Below, piece after piece: positions 18,429-27,028 of a DNA stretch of 36,717 bases; within the stretch, counting starts at the first letter, position 1; the number at the start of each line of letters is the position of its first letter. Below the pieces are notes generated by a model. The model did no database searches. It saw nothing but the letters and a program-made list of their open reading frames with translations, and was not told where the DNA came from. Position numbers and translations under genes: made by a program. Source of the DNA: Porticoccaceae bacterium (GTDB lineage Bacteria > Pseudomonadota > Gammaproteobacteria > Pseudomonadales > Porticoccaceae); the NCBI GenBank assembly GCA_018663035.1, contig JABJEX010000062.1, forward strand, positions 1 through 36,717, given 5' to 3'.

Positions 18429-20303
18429 TTATCCTTTCTCGACCTGGTCAAGGCTCTGGCCGGCCAATGCGCTTTTAATACTGGCATCCATACGACGGGC
18501 GGCAAATTCTTCACTGGCCTTGGCTACGGATTCAATCTGGCGAGCCAGCACCCGATGTTCTTTGGTGCTTTCACGCAATGCTTTTAATTCTTGGATAGCG
18601 ACAACTAGGCATTGTCGCTCTTCGCTGCTCAGCAGGGCCTCAGCGTCTTTTGCAATGGCTGCCTGTAAATCTTCAACCATGCGGTCGGCATCTACCTGCT
18701 GCTCTCTAAGAGCCCGCGCCTGCATGTCATCTCTGGCATGGCTAAAAGAGTCTTGCAGCATTGTGGTGATTTCGTCCTCTCCCAAACCATAGGAGGGTTT
18801 CACCTCTATTCTAGACTCTACGTTACTGGTCAGCTCGCGTGCAGTCACACTGAGGAGACCATCGGCGTCTACCTGATAGCTGACCCGAATCTTGGCCGCA
18901 CCAGCAACCATTGGTGGAATCCCTCGCAGCTCAAAGCGCGCTAGAGAGCGACAGTCGCTGGCAAGTTCGCGCTCGCCTTGCAAAATATGCACGGCCATTG
19001 CCGTCTGACCATCTTTAAAAGTGGTAAATTCTTGAGCCTTGGCGACAGGAATAGTGGTATTTCTATGGATGATCTTTTCAATCAAACCACCCATGGTTTC
19101 AATACCTAAGGACAGCGGGATCACATCTAGCAGCAACATGTCGTCGCCAGACTTGTTACCCACTAGCACTTCTGCCTGCAACGCAGCGCCCATAGCTACT
19201 ACCTTGTCCGGATCTAGGTTACAACGAGGTGTTGAACCAAACAGCTGAGCAACCTTTTCTGAAACTCTCGGGGTTCTAGTAGACCCACCGACCAATATCA
19301 CATCATTGACCTGATCCAGGCTGACATCAGCGTCTCGAAGCGATTTTTTACAGGCGCGCAATGTCGTGTCAATCAGCCCGTCAATAAGGCTATGCATCGT
19401 ATCTTTGGTTAGGATACCCTGCCAATCCAGTACTTCGAGCTCCACCTGATCTAACTGGCTTAGCTCTTCTTTAGCTAATTTGGCAGTCTCTATTAGAATG
19501 CGCTGCTCGGTTGGATCGAGATCTTCGCCCATACCCATCTGCTGACGTATCCAATTGGCAATCTCAAGGTCAAAGTCATCGCCCCCGAGTGCAGAATCAC
19601 CCCCAGTGGCCAGAACTTCAAACACGCCTTTGGATAAACGCAGGATACTGATATCAAAGGTACCACCACCCAGGTCATAGATAGCTATAACTCGTTCTGC
19701 AACACTGTCCTGATCCAGTCCATAGGCTATTGCCGCAGCCGTAGGCTCGTTGAGTAAGCGCAGTACTTTGATGCCCGCCAGAGTTGCAGCATCTTTTGTC
19801 GCCTGACGTTGAGCCTCATCAAAATATGCGGGCACAGTGATTACTGCACCATCTATGACGCTATCGAAGGCAATCTCAGCACGCCCTGCCAACTTGCGCA
19901 GAATTTCAGCCGATACCTGAATTGGGCTCACTAGACCAGCAGCAGTTTTAATTTTTGGCATACCACCGCTGCCTTCGGCAAACTCGTAGGGAAGCTGAGT
20001 TCCAAAGGTTTTAAGATCGTTCAAGCCGCGGCCCAACAACCGCTTTACCGAGGACAATGTATTGAGTGGGTCGCTAGTGCTGTGTTCTGCGGCTTCATAG
20101 CCAACACAGCTGACTCCTTCTTTTGTGTAATGAACCACCGACGGCAGCAGCTCGCGGCCCTGCTCATCAGCCAGCACCTCGGCCATACCGCTGCGAACAG
20201 TGGCCACCAAAGAATTGGTGGTGCCCAGATCAATGCCCACGGCATGCTTGCGCTGGTGGGGTTGCGGAGACTGGCCAGGCTCGGAAATTTGTAGAAGTGC
20301 CAC
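18429..20303 (-). CDS. hscA: Fe-S cluster transfer chaperone HscA (Hsp70 type)
   Basis: Specialised Hsp70 that, with HscB, releases clusters from IscU. 624 residues. The start codon is [23 protein letters not shown] matches E. coli HscA, so it is firm. The ATPase domain has [25 protein letters not shown] and [10 protein letters not shown]. The substrate-binding domain follows from about residue 390 with a helical lid. The GTG lies three bases after the hscB stop. Confidence 0.97.
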   Translation of the reverse strand: MALLQISEPGQSPQPHQRKHAVGIDLGTTNSLVATVRSGMAEVLADEQGRELLPSVVHYTKEGVSCVGYEAAEHSTSDPLNTLSSVKRLLGRGLNDLKTFGTQLPYEFAEGSGGMPKIKTAAGLVSPIQVSAEILRKLAGRAEIAFDSVIDGAVITVPAYFDEAQRQATKDAATLAGIKVLRLLNEPTAAAIAYGLDQDSVAERVIAIYDLGGGTFDISILRLSKGVFEVLATGGDSALGGDDFDLEIANWIRQQMGMGEDLDPTEQRILIETAKLAKEELSQLDQVELEVLDWQGILTKDTMHSLIDGLIDTTLRACKKSLRDADVSLDQVNDVILVGGSTRTPRVSEKVAQLFGSTPRCNLDPDKVVAMGAALQAEVLVGNKSGDDMLLLDVIPLSLGIETMGGLIEKIIHRNTTIPVAKAQEFTTFKDGQTAMAVHILQGERELASDCRSLARFELRGIPPMVAGAAKIRVSYQVDADGLLSVTARELTSNVESRIEVKPSYGLGEDEITTMLQDSFSHARDDMQARALREQQVDADRMVEDLQAAIAKDAEALLSSEERQCLVVAIQELKALRESTKEHRVLARQIESVAKASEEFAARRMDASIKSALAGQSLDQVEKG

Positions 20304-20306
20304 TGT

Positions 20307-20837
20307 CTATAGATCCTCTAACTCGGCTTCAAGTTGCTCAATCTCGTCGAGCAACTTAGATGAAAATTGCATTTTGGCCAGGCTGTTTAAAGCATGATCA
20401 AAATTGTCAGACTCGTAGTGCCCAGCGAACTCTGCCTGTTGTTCCAGATAGCTGTTTGCAACACCAGCTCGCAGATCTTCGAGTGCAGCCAAAGGATCAG
20501 CACTACTGGGCGCCTCAGCCAGCGCTTCACGCAATTCTATTTGCGTCATTAAAAAGCTCGTATCACTGGTGATATGGCTTTCTTGGCTGGCATCAATGGC
20601 TTGTTGCTCAAGCAAATACTGAGCCCGCTTAAGAGGAGACTTCAGGGTTTCGTAGGCCTGATTTATTAACGAGGCAGTCTGCACGGCTAGCCGCTTTTCA
20701 GTCTCACTGCCGCTAGCATAGCGGTCTGGATGAAATTCCTGCTGTAGTTGGCGATATCTACTGTGCAGCTGCGCCCTATCCACTTGCCAGGCAACAGGAA
20801 TAGCAAAGATTTCAAAAAAATTACTGGAGAGTTTCAA
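20307..20837 (-). CDS. hscB: J-domain co-chaperone HscB
   Basis: 176 residues. The N-terminal J domain (about 6-75) has the HPD motif at 36-38 (EFHPDRYASGS), which stimulates HscA ATPase. The C-terminal three-helix bundle (about 95-170) binds IscU. The start codon is TTG; no ATG lies before the conserved NFFEIFAIP strand, and AGG is 11 bases upstream, so the non-ATG start is likely. It lies between iscA and hscA as in E. coli. Confidence 0.95.
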   Translation of the reverse strand: MKLSSNFFEIFAIPVAWQVDRAQLHSRYRQLQQEFHPDRYASGSETEKRLAVQTASLINQAYETLKSPLKRAQYLLEQQAIDASQESHITSDTSFLMTQIELREALAEAPSSADPLAALEDLRAGVANSYLEQQAEFAGHYESDNFDHALNSLAKMQFSSKLLDEIEQLEAELEDL

Positions 20838-20875
20838 AAGACGATCAACCTGTGTGCCGACTGGGTTTTGGGTCG

Positions 20876-21199
20876 TTAAACGTGGAAGCTCTCACCACAA
20901 CCACATTCATCTTTCACGTTGGGGTTTTTAAATTCAAACCCTTCGTTCAAGCCCTCTTTTACATAGTCGAGCTCAGTGCCGTCCAGGTACAGTAAACTCT
21001 TGGGATCTATAATCAACTTGACATCACCGCATTGAAAAACCTCGTCCTCTGCGGCAGTTTCATCGACAAACTCCAGGACATAGGAAAGACCAGAGCAGCC
21101 GGTGGTGCGAACACCAAGACGTATACCAACACCTTTGGCACGGTGTTGGAGATGTTTGACAACATGCTGCTCTGCAGCTGGGGTCATGGTGATCGCCAT
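20876..21199 (-). CDS. iscA: A-type Fe-S carrier IscA
   Basis: 107 residues, exactly the E. coli length. Iron or cluster ligands Cys35 (TTGCSGLSY), Cys99 and Cys101 (ECGCGESF) are all present. It carries assembled clusters or iron to target proteins. The ATG is three bases after the iscU stop. Confidence 0.97.
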   Translation of the reverse strand: MAITMTPAAEQHVVKHLQHRAKGVGIRLGVRTTGCSGLSYVLEFVDETAAEDEVFQCGDVKLIIDPKSLLYLDGTELDYVKEGLNEGFEFKNPNVKDECGCGESFHV

Positions 21200-21202
21200 C
21201 GA

Positions 21203-21586
21203 TTAACTACCCTGCTTTTCTCTAACGTCACGCACTGCTGCTTTGATGGCATCTTCGGCCAGCACTGAGCAGTGAATTTTAACGGGAGGCAACGCCAGTT
21301 CTTCGGCGATCTCGGTGTTTTTAATCTGCTCAGCATCGTCGATACTCTTACCTTTCACCCATTCTGTTAACAATGAGCTGGAGGCAATAGCTGAACCGCA
21401 GCCGTAGGTTTTGAACTTGGCATCTTCAATAATACCCTGATCATTGACCTGAATTTGCAGGCGCATAACATCACCGCAGGCCGGGGCACCGACCATACCA
21501 GTACCGACATTTTTAGAGCTGTCGTCGAGTTTGCCAACGTTGCGTGGGTTTTCGTAATGATCGATTACTTTGTCGCTATAAGCCAT
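21203..21586 (-). CDS. iscU: Fe-S scaffold protein IscU
   Basis: 127 residues. Scaffold ligands Cys37, Asp39 (APACGDV), Cys63 (YGCGSA) and Cys106 (KIHCSVLAEDA) are present. The HscA recognition motif LPPVK is at residues 99-103, as in E. coli. It lies 39 bases after the iscS stop in the operon. Confidence 0.98.
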   Translation of the reverse strand: MAYSDKVIDHYENPRNVGKLDDSSKNVGTGMVGAPACGDVMRLQIQVNDQGIIEDAKFKTYGCGSAIASSSLLTEWVKGKSIDDAEQIKNTEIAEELALPPVKIHCSVLAEDAIKAAVRDVREKQGS

Positions 21587-21625
21587 TTGTATAATTCCTG
21601 CTTAACTAAACTTTAAAAACAGCGC

Positions 21626-22840
21626 TTAGTGCGCTGCCCATTCCACGGTGTTGAGATCAACACCATCTTTAAACATATCCCAAAGGGGCGACAGTTCGCG
21701 CAGCTTTTCAACAGCGTGACGCACCTTGGCAATGGCATCGTCTATATCCTGCTCTGTGGTGTAACGGCCAATGCTAAAGCGGATCGAGCTGTGGGCCATT
21801 TCGTCATTTAGCCCCAGTGCTCGCAACACATACGAAGGCTCAAGACTGGCAGAGGTACAGGCCGAACCAGAAGAAACAGCCAGGTCGCGCAGCGCCATAA
21901 TCAATGACTCACCCTCAACAAAGGCAAAACTGATATTTACAATGCCCGGCACATGCTGATCTGGAGAACCATTGAGGTGAACCTCTTCCATATCAGAAAC
22001 CCCATTCCATAATCGAGTGCGCAGAGCTTCAATACGAGCTGACTCCTCGGCAAGGTTTTTAAAGCCCAGTTTAAAGGCCTCACCCATACCAACAATCTGG
22101 TGGGTCGGCAGGGTACCAGAACGCATACCTCGCTCGTGGCCACCCCCATGCATTTGCGCTTCGATACGCACACGTGGCTTGCGACGAACATAGAGTGCGC
22201 CAATGCCCTTAGGACCATAGATCTTGTGAGCCGAGAAAGACATCATGTCGACATTCATGACTTCAACATCAATTGATGTTTTACCCGCACTCTGGGCAGC
22301 ATCCACATGGAAGAACACTTTTTTCTCACGGCAGATAGCACCAATGGCGGCGATATCATTGAGCGTACCCAGCTCGTTATTTACGTGCATAATCGACACC
22401 ACAGTGGTGTCTTCACGGATTGCATCAGCAACGGCCTGGGGCTGGATAAGACCGTTAGAGTCCGGCTCTAGGTAAGTAACTTCCCAACCTTCACGCTCTA
22501 GCTGTCGACAGGTATCCAGCACTGCTTTGTGCTCGATTTTCGAGGTAATTACATGCTTGCCCTTGCGCTGGTTAAAGTGGGCACAGCCTTTGATTGCCAA
22601 GTTGTTGGCTTCGGTAGCCCCACTGGTCCAGACGATTTCGCGGGGATCGGCGCCAATAAGTGTAGCCACGTCAGTACGCGCATCTTCAACCGCGGCTTCT
22701 GCCTGCCAGCCAAACACATGTGAGCGAGACGCTGGGTTGCCGAACTGCCCTGTAGGGGTCAAAAACTGCATCATTTTATCTGCAACAGCCGGGTCTACCG
22801 GTGTAGTGGACGCGTAATCCAGATAAATGGGTAGATTCAT
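21626..22840 (-). CDS. iscS: Cysteine desulfurase IscS
   Basis: PLP enzyme that takes sulfur from cysteine for Fe-S clusters, thio-tRNA and other uses. 404 residues. PLP Lys206 ([11 protein letters not shown]) and the mobile-loop nucleophile Cys328 ([10 protein letters not shown]) have the E. coli numbers. GGAG precedes the ATG at good spacing. It lies 14 bases after the iscR stop. Confidence 0.98.
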   Translation of the reverse strand: MNLPIYLDYASTTPVDPAVADKMMQFLTPTGQFGNPASRSHVFGWQAEAAVEDARTDVATLIGADPREIVWTSGATEANNLAIKGCAHFNQRKGKHVITSKIEHKAVLDTCRQLEREGWEVTYLEPDSNGLIQPQAVADAIREDTTVVSIMHVNNELGTLNDIAAIGAICREKKVFFHVDAAQSAGKTSIDVEVMNVDMMSFSAHKIYGPKGIGALYVRRKPRVRIEAQMHGGGHERGMRSGTLPTHQIVGMGEAFKLGFKNLAEESARIEALRTRLWNGVSDMEEVHLNGSPDQHVPGIVNISFAFVEGESLIMALRDLAVSSGSACTSASLEPSYVLRALGLNDEMAHSSIRFSIGRYTTEQDIDDAIAKVRHAVEKLRELSPLWDMFKDGVDLNTVEWAAH

Positions 22841-22854
22841 TAATTACTCCAATT

Positions 22855-23331
22855 TCAGCAGGCGCCGGCCTGCAGGTTGTCATCTATCACCAGCAGCTGT
22901 TCAACTTGTCGCTGGGCTATATGTTGTACGTTGCGCTTGGCCACCAAATCGGCCAGAGAGATACCATTTAAAAAACCGTGAATCTCTTTACTGAGATCAC
23001 TCCACAATGTGTGGGTAAGGCAGATCTCACCACCCTGACAGTCACCTTTGCCCTGACAGTTGGTGGTGTCAATTGACTCATTCACTGCATCGATAATCTG
23101 CGCCACAAATATGCCTTCGCTGGGGCGACCCAAATGGTATCCACCACCAGGACCGCGCACGCTGGACACTAAGCCGGACTGACGCAGCCGAGAAAAAAGC
23201 TGCTCCAGATAGGACAGAGAGATAGACTGGCGCTCGGAAATATCTGCCAAAGAAATTGGCTTATCCTGAGCGTGAAGCGTCAAATCGAGCATAGCTGTTA
23301 CAGCGTAGCGTCCTCGAGTTGTTAATCGCAT
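22855..23331 (-). CDS. iscR: Fe-S-responsive Rrf2 regulator IscR
   Basis: 158 residues. A winged helix-turn-helix (about 1-60) contains [17 protein letters not shown] and the [12 protein letters not shown] wing. Cluster ligands Cys92, Cys98, Cys104 and His107 are all present, in E. coli register, so it should bind [2Fe-2S] and repress isc when clusters are plentiful. Two type 1 sites lie across its own promoter. A short Cys-containing C-terminus (LQAGAC) ends the protein. Confidence 0.97.
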   Translation of the reverse strand: MRLTTRGRYAVTAMLDLTLHAQDKPISLADISERQSISLSYLEQLFSRLRQSGLVSSVRGPGGGYHLGRPSEGIFVAQIIDAVNESIDTTNCQGKGDCQGGEICLTHTLWSDLSKEIHGFLNGISLADLVAKRNVQHIAQRQVEQLLVIDDNLQAGAC

Positions 23332-23371
23332 ACCTATTTCCTGCCAGTTTGGCCCCGTTTTTAGGGCGCAA

Positions 23372-23400
23372 ATTATCTAATACCTGAGTATTTTAGTCAA
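23372..23400 (-). promoter_or_regulatory. iscR promoter
   Basis: On the minus strand -35 TTGACT (23400-23395) and -10 GATAAT (23377-23372) are separated by 17 bases, a near-consensus sigma-70 promoter. Transcription would start near 23365, giving a leader of about 34 bases. The -35 lies within the proximal IscR type 1 site, so bound IscR would block it. Confidence 0.8.
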
Positions 23401-23404
23401 TTAA
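23380..23404. promoter_or_regulatory. IscR type 1 binding site, proximal copy
   Basis: This 25-base segment matches the E. coli type 1 consensus as I recall it (ATASYYGACTRWWWYAGTCRRSTAT) at about 22 of 25 positions, starting ATACCTGAG. It covers the iscR -35 and most of the spacer, as needed for [2Fe-2S]-IscR repression. Confidence 0.8.
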
Positions 23405-23429
23405 ATACCTGATTAGTTTAATCAACTAT
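23405..23429. promoter_or_regulatory. IscR type 1 binding site, distal copy
   Basis: A second segment in the same orientation directly abuts the proximal site, starting ATACCTGATT and ending CAACTAT, again about 22 of 25 matches to the remembered consensus. It overlaps the last codon and stop of trmJ. Two adjacent sites mirror the paired sites of the E. coli iscR promoter. Confidence 0.72.
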
Positions 23430-24172
23430 TTGTTGATCATACGCTGCACAGAAGACAACAGACCACGAAGAATTGAAACCTCCATTTGATCCATTCTTAC
23501 GCGGTTAAAAAGGCGACGCATTCGGGTGAGAAGCTGCTTGGGGTTCTCTGGGTCAAAGAAATTTAGATCAGCCATGGTCTGCGCCAGATGCTCATGAAAA
23601 TACTCGAGATCATCGGCTGCTACTGGTGGCTGATCCCATTCCTGCAGTGAAGGCAAGTTCCCTTCAGCATCGGCCAGACTAGCCATGCGAATTTCATAGC
23701 AAAGTACCTGTACCGCAGTAGCCAAATTTAGGGAACTGTAATCAGGGTTAGAGGGAATATGCACATGGTAGTGACACTTCTGAAGCTCTTCATTAGTCAG
23801 CCCACGGTCTTCACGGCCAAACAGTAATGCCACATCATGGCTTTCAGACTCCTGCCAGATTCGTGTACCGCACTCGCGCGGATCGATTAATGGCCAGGGA
23901 ATTCTGCGCTCTCGGGCACTGGTTCCCACCACAAGGCCACAGCCCGCAATCGCCTCATCAACAGAGCTCACTACCTTGACGTTGCTAAGCACATCACGTG
24001 CACCAGCTGCACGCCAGACCGCTCTTGGCGCCGGGTACTCTCGCGGCTGCACCAGATAGAGCTCAGCCAACCCCATATTTTTCATAGCTCGAGCAGCACC
24101 ACCAATATTACCAGGATGGGCTGTATTAACTAGGACAATTCGAATTTTTGCCTGACGCTCTGCTGTTGGCAC
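23426..24172 (-). CDS. trmJ: tRNA (cytidine/uridine-2'-O)-methyltransferase TrmJ
   Basis: SPOUT-class SAM enzyme that 2'-O-methylates position 32 of tRNAs. 248 residues. The N-terminal core IRIVLVNTAHPGNIGGAARA, the LVVGTSARERRIPWP segment and the knot motif LLFGREDRGLTNEELQKCHY are typical, followed by PSNPDYSSLNLATAVQVLCY. The start is GTG with GAGG five bases upstream. It lies between suhB (divergent) and iscR, as in E. coli. Its 3' end holds part of the IscR operator. Confidence 0.96.
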   Translation of the reverse strand: MPTAERQAKIRIVLVNTAHPGNIGGAARAMKNMGLAELYLVQPREYPAPRAVWRAAGARDVLSNVKVVSSVDEAIAGCGLVVGTSARERRIPWPLIDPRECGTRIWQESESHDVALLFGREDRGLTNEELQKCHYHVHIPSNPDYSSLNLATAVQVLCYEIRMASLADAEGNLPSLQEWDQPPVAADDLEYFHEHLAQTMADLNFFDPENPKQLLTRMRRLFNRVRMDQMEVSILRGLLSSVQRMINK

Positions 24173-24255
24173 CTGAACCTCGCGATAAAAGAATAAACCA
24201 GCCTAAAAACGGGGCGAGAGTGTAGCAGAATCAGGCTTCTATAGCACAGGAGTTC

Positions 24256-24264
24256 TGTTACAAT
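24256..24264 (+). promoter_or_regulatory. Extended -10 promoter of suhB
   Basis: TGTTACAAT is an extended -10 (TG, one base, TACAAT at 24259-24264). No good -35 is visible, which is usual for extended -10 promoters. Transcription would start near 24271, just at the boxA-like element, so an additional upstream start is possible. Confidence 0.5.
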
Positions 24265-24270
24265 GCGCTC

Positions 24271-24280
24271 CGCTCTTTAA
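24271..24280 (+). promoter_or_regulatory. boxA-like Nus-factor element in the suhB leader
   Basis: CGCTCTTTAA matches the rRNA-operon boxA core (TGCTCTTTAACA) at nine consecutive bases (24272-24280). It is followed seven bases later by the likely Shine-Dalgarno GGA (24288-24290) and by the ATG at 24301. SuhB is itself part of the NusB/S10 boxA complex, and E. coli suhB is known to be autoregulated through a leader boxA. The same control is inferred here. Confidence 0.6.
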
Positions 24281-24300
24281 GTCAATTGGATAACGCCCCT

Positions 24301-25104
24301 ATGCAACCTATGGTTAATATTGCCCTTCGCGCTGCCCGTCAGGCAGGTGAAATGATTGTGAAATCTGCGGATAACCTAGATTTAATCAAGGTAGATGAAA
24401 AGGGTCGCCATGACTTTGTCACTGAAGTGGATCGCCGCTCAGAAGAAACCATTATCTATAACATCAAGAAGGCCTATCCAGATCACCGCTTTATCGGTGA
24501 GGAAAGTGGCACCAGCGGCAATCCCGATTCCGATGTGGAATGGATTATCGATCCTCTTGATGGCACCACCAATTTTGTTCGCGGCATTCCCCATGTCGCC
24601 ATTTCTATTGCCTGCCGTATCAAAGGCAAACTTGAGCATGCAGTAATTCTAGAGCCATTTAAACGCGAGGAGTTTACCGCCAGCCGTGGTCGAGGCGCTG
24701 CCCTGAATGGACGCCGTATCAGGGTCTCCGGGCGCACCGAAGAAGCCGGCGCACTCTACGCTACAGGCATCCCATTCAGCGCGCCGTCTTTTAATGAAAT
24801 GGATAACTACCTAGCCAGCATGCATGACTTTGCCAAAAACTCGGCGGGGATTCGACGCCTAGGCGTAGCCTCTCTGGATCTGGCCTATGTGGCTGCAGGT
24901 CGTATGGATGTCTTTTGGGAAATGTCTTTAAAACCTTGGGATATAGCTGCGGGCGTGCTTATTGTTCGCGAGGCAGGGGGCATGGTCAGCGATTTTAAGG
25001 GCGGCGAAAAATTTTTAGAAACTGGCCATATTCTGGCTTGCACGCCCAAACTGTTTAAATCCAGCCTGAAGATAGTTTCAAAGCATCTGGGCCATTTGAA
25101 ATAG
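24301..25104 (+). CDS. suhB: Inositol-1-monophosphatase family protein / Nus factor SuhB
   Basis: 267 residues from the ATG chosen because MQPMVNIALRAARQAG aligns with E. coli SuhB (MHPMLNIAVRAARKAG). An in-frame TTG at 24286 would add five residues and disrupt the leader. Metal and substrate motifs of the phosphatase are present: GEESG, DPLDGTTNF, and PWDIAAGVLIVREAGG. SuhB hydrolyses inositol phosphate and also joins antitermination complexes on rRNA operons. Divergent from trmJ, convergent with the HupE/UreJ-like gene. Confidence 0.96.
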   Translation: MQPMVNIALRAARQAGEMIVKSADNLDLIKVDEKGRHDFVTEVDRRSEETIIYNIKKAYPDHRFIGEESGTSGNPDSDVEWIIDPLDGTTNFVRGIPHVAISIACRIKGKLEHAVILEPFKREEFTASRGRGAALNGRRIRVSGRTEEAGALYATGIPFSAPSFNEMDNYLASMHDFAKNSAGIRRLGVASLDLAYVAAGRMDVFWEMSLKPWDIAAGVLIVREAGGMVSDFKGGEKFLETGHILACTPKLFKSSLKIVSKHLGHLK

Positions 25105-25123
25105 CTCCAGATATTAGGCGCCT

Positions 25124-26125
25124 TTAAAACAGGGCGCCCATTCTCTCGAACAGCCAGTAAGAGCTGGTAATTCCAACGCCATAGACCACAGCCTGCGCCA
25201 GAATCAGGCGATGTTTGCTCAGCACTGTGATGTAGCGCAGCGCGACTGCAACTAATATCAGCACGGCAGCAATAAACAGCAGCTGCCCCAGCTCTACGCC
25301 TATATTGAAAAAGAGCAATGCGTGGACTTTCATCGACGCGGGCAACCCTAATTCCTGTAATACCACCGCAAATCCAAAACCATGTAAGAGACCAAATGCT
25401 GATGAGGCACTGACTGGATACCGCCAAGTAAAGCTATCCTCGGACCCTGGTTCCTGCCGTTGGTGCTTAATAATTTCCACGGCCAGCAACACAATGCTCA
25501 ACGCAATCAATAGCTCGACCAGTTCGGTGGGCAAGCGGAAGATATCCATTGTCGCCAGACTTAGAGTGATGGAATGGGCCAGTGTAAACCCGGTAACGGT
25601 CAGTAACAGTCGCTTGAAACTCCCGGCAATAATCATCAGGCAGAGCACAAATAACAGGTGGTCTGTCCCGATTAAAATATGTTCGATACCAGCGATGGTG
25701 TACTGCTTGGCCACAGTGCTTGCACTAGTCGCCACCGGAATGCTAACGATAGTTTTCTCCGGCCCAGAAAACACCTGAATGGGCTCAGCCTGGAAAGGTT
25801 TGAAAACCATCAGGGAGGTCAGTGCCGGGTTACTGCGCGGATAATCTAACTCTATTGAGAAAGCCGCCTCTGGATTCTGAATATCGCATTGGTAAAGTCG
25901 ACGACCAATCAGCCCAGCGGCATCAGCGCCATTCAACAGAATACAGTCTGGATGCTGCAAGCTTATCTGGGGTTCCTGCCCTGCCGGCATAACTGGGGGA
26001 ACCTTCCATTTGAGTAAAAACTGGTTGGCGTTATTTTCTTCGACTTCCACATAGACTGGGCGCGCCTCGTCAGCAAAAACGCCTGTACTTAGCACCCAGG
26101 CCAAAGCGATAAACAACCTGTGCAT
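25124..26125 (-). CDS. HupE/UreJ-family membrane protein with periplasmic N-terminal domain
   Basis: 333 residues. A signal peptide (about 1-18) and a roughly 120-residue extracytoplasmic domain with two cysteines (61 and 80, possible disulfide) precede about seven transmembrane helices. Conserved membrane motifs carry likely metal or proton ligands: HILIGTDHLLF (His149, Asp155, His156), GFTLAHSITL (His184), GLLHGFGF (His248) and FNIGVELGQL (Glu278). They resemble HupE/UreJ nickel/cobalt permeases, but the N-terminal domain sets it in the HupE/UreJ-2 type group of unknown role. Its ATG overlaps the isomerase stop by one base. No hydrogenase or urease gene is nearby, so a nickel role is not supported by context. 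Confidence 0.82.
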   Translation of the reverse strand: MHRLFIALAWVLSTGVFADEARPVYVEVEENNANQFLLKWKVPPVMPAGQEPQISLQHPDCILLNGADAAGLIGRRLYQCDIQNPEAAFSIELDYPRSNPALTSLMVFKPFQAEPIQVFSGPEKTIVSIPVATSASTVAKQYTIAGIEHILIGTDHLLFVLCLMIIAGSFKRLLLTVTGFTLAHSITLSLATMDIFRLPTELVELLIALSIVLLAVEIIKHQRQEPGSEDSFTWRYPVSASSAFGLLHGFGFAVVLQELGLPASMKVHALLFFNIGVELGQLLFIAAVLILVAVALRYITVLSKHRLILAQAVVYGVGITSSYWLFERMGALF

Positions 26126-26994
26126 TATTCGCTCTCGATCTGATATTTGGCCATCAACTTATCAATCGCTAGGCGCTTTATCTCACGCTGTCGTTGACGC
26201 TGAACATCCGCCAATACGGCAGAGCTGACCTCTTCAAACTGCGGAATATAGGCTGGCGCATTTTTGACCAACAGCACAAGATGCCATCCATAGTCAGACT
26301 GGATAGGCCCCTGCCACTGGCTGCCAGTGGTTAGAGCAAAGACATTGGCCTGAAACGAGCCACCAAAATGACTACCAATCTCATCGTCTTCACGGTTGAC
26401 ATAGTTGCGGTTGTAAAGGAATCGTTCACCGTATCTGGAGGCATTTTCAAAGGGAGCCTGCTGCTCGTTTAACTGCACTAACAGTTGCTCAGCCAGGGTT
26501 TCAGCCTCATCGACACTGCGGCTCTGTGACGAGACATACACATGGGTAAAGGTGACCTCGGCAGCTTTCTCATACTGAGCCTGATTCTCGGCATAGTACT
26601 TGCGGAGATCCGCTTCTGTAAGAGGCTCTGACTCATCGTAAAAACCCTGAGCTAGGTAGTCCATTTTTTGAATCAGACGGCGGCGAATAATCTGGTCATT
26701 TTTATCCAGATTAAGTGCCATCGCTTCGCGAAAAAGTACTTCATTGCGAGAGTAATCATCAATCAGTTGCTGACGATCTTCTGGGCTGAGTGCCTGCAGC
26801 GCAGCTCTGGCCTGGTCGGGCTTAAAAGTCTTGGCGCGCAGCTGCATAAACTGCAGTAGATCTTGATCAGTAACCGCTATGTGATACTGGTCGTAGGCAT
26901 AATCCTCTGCGTTGATCCAACGCTCGCCCCCCAGCAGCAACAGCGCAATAATTAAAAATTGAAACAGAGGTTCTTTAAACAGCTTTTTTATCAT
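26125..26994 (-). CDS. Membrane-anchored parvulin-type peptidyl-prolyl isomerase
   Basis: 289 residues. One N-terminal transmembrane anchor (about 8-25, PLFQFLIIALLLLGG), a helical chaperone-like region (about 40-140) and a PpiC/parvulin domain (about 145-245) with VTFTHVYVSS, IGSHFGG, FALTTGSQWQGPIQSDYGWHLV. It probably faces the periplasm and helps fold a protein there, most simply the DUF3604 product encoded 34 bases upstream. It is coupled by a one-base overlap to the HupE/UreJ-like gene downstream. It is much shorter than PpiD and SurA and belongs to neither. Confidence 0.83.
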   Translation of the reverse strand: MIKKLFKEPLFQFLIIALLLLGGERWINAEDYAYDQYHIAVTDQDLLQFMQLRAKTFKPDQARAALQALSPEDRQQLIDDYSRNEVLFREAMALNLDKNDQIIRRRLIQKMDYLAQGFYDESEPLTEADLRKYYAENQAQYEKAAEVTFTHVYVSSQSRSVDEAETLAEQLLVQLNEQQAPFENASRYGERFLYNRNYVNREDDEIGSHFGGSFQANVFALTTGSQWQGPIQSDYGWHLVLLVKNAPAYIPQFEEVSSAVLADVQRQRQREIKRLAIDKLMAKYQIESE

Positions 26995-27028
26995 TGCGCT
27001 TACAAGTCCTTTTTAGGCTCTAGACTAA

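Noticed and set aside
24286-24300. TTG start giving SuhB five extra residues
   Set aside because: The ATG at 24301 aligns with the E. coli start, and the extra stretch overlaps the likely Shine-Dalgarno sequence.
24885-25427. 180-residue minus-strand frame across the suhB end and the HupE/UreJ gene
   Set aside because: It overlaps two well-supported genes in other frames and shows no recognisable domain.
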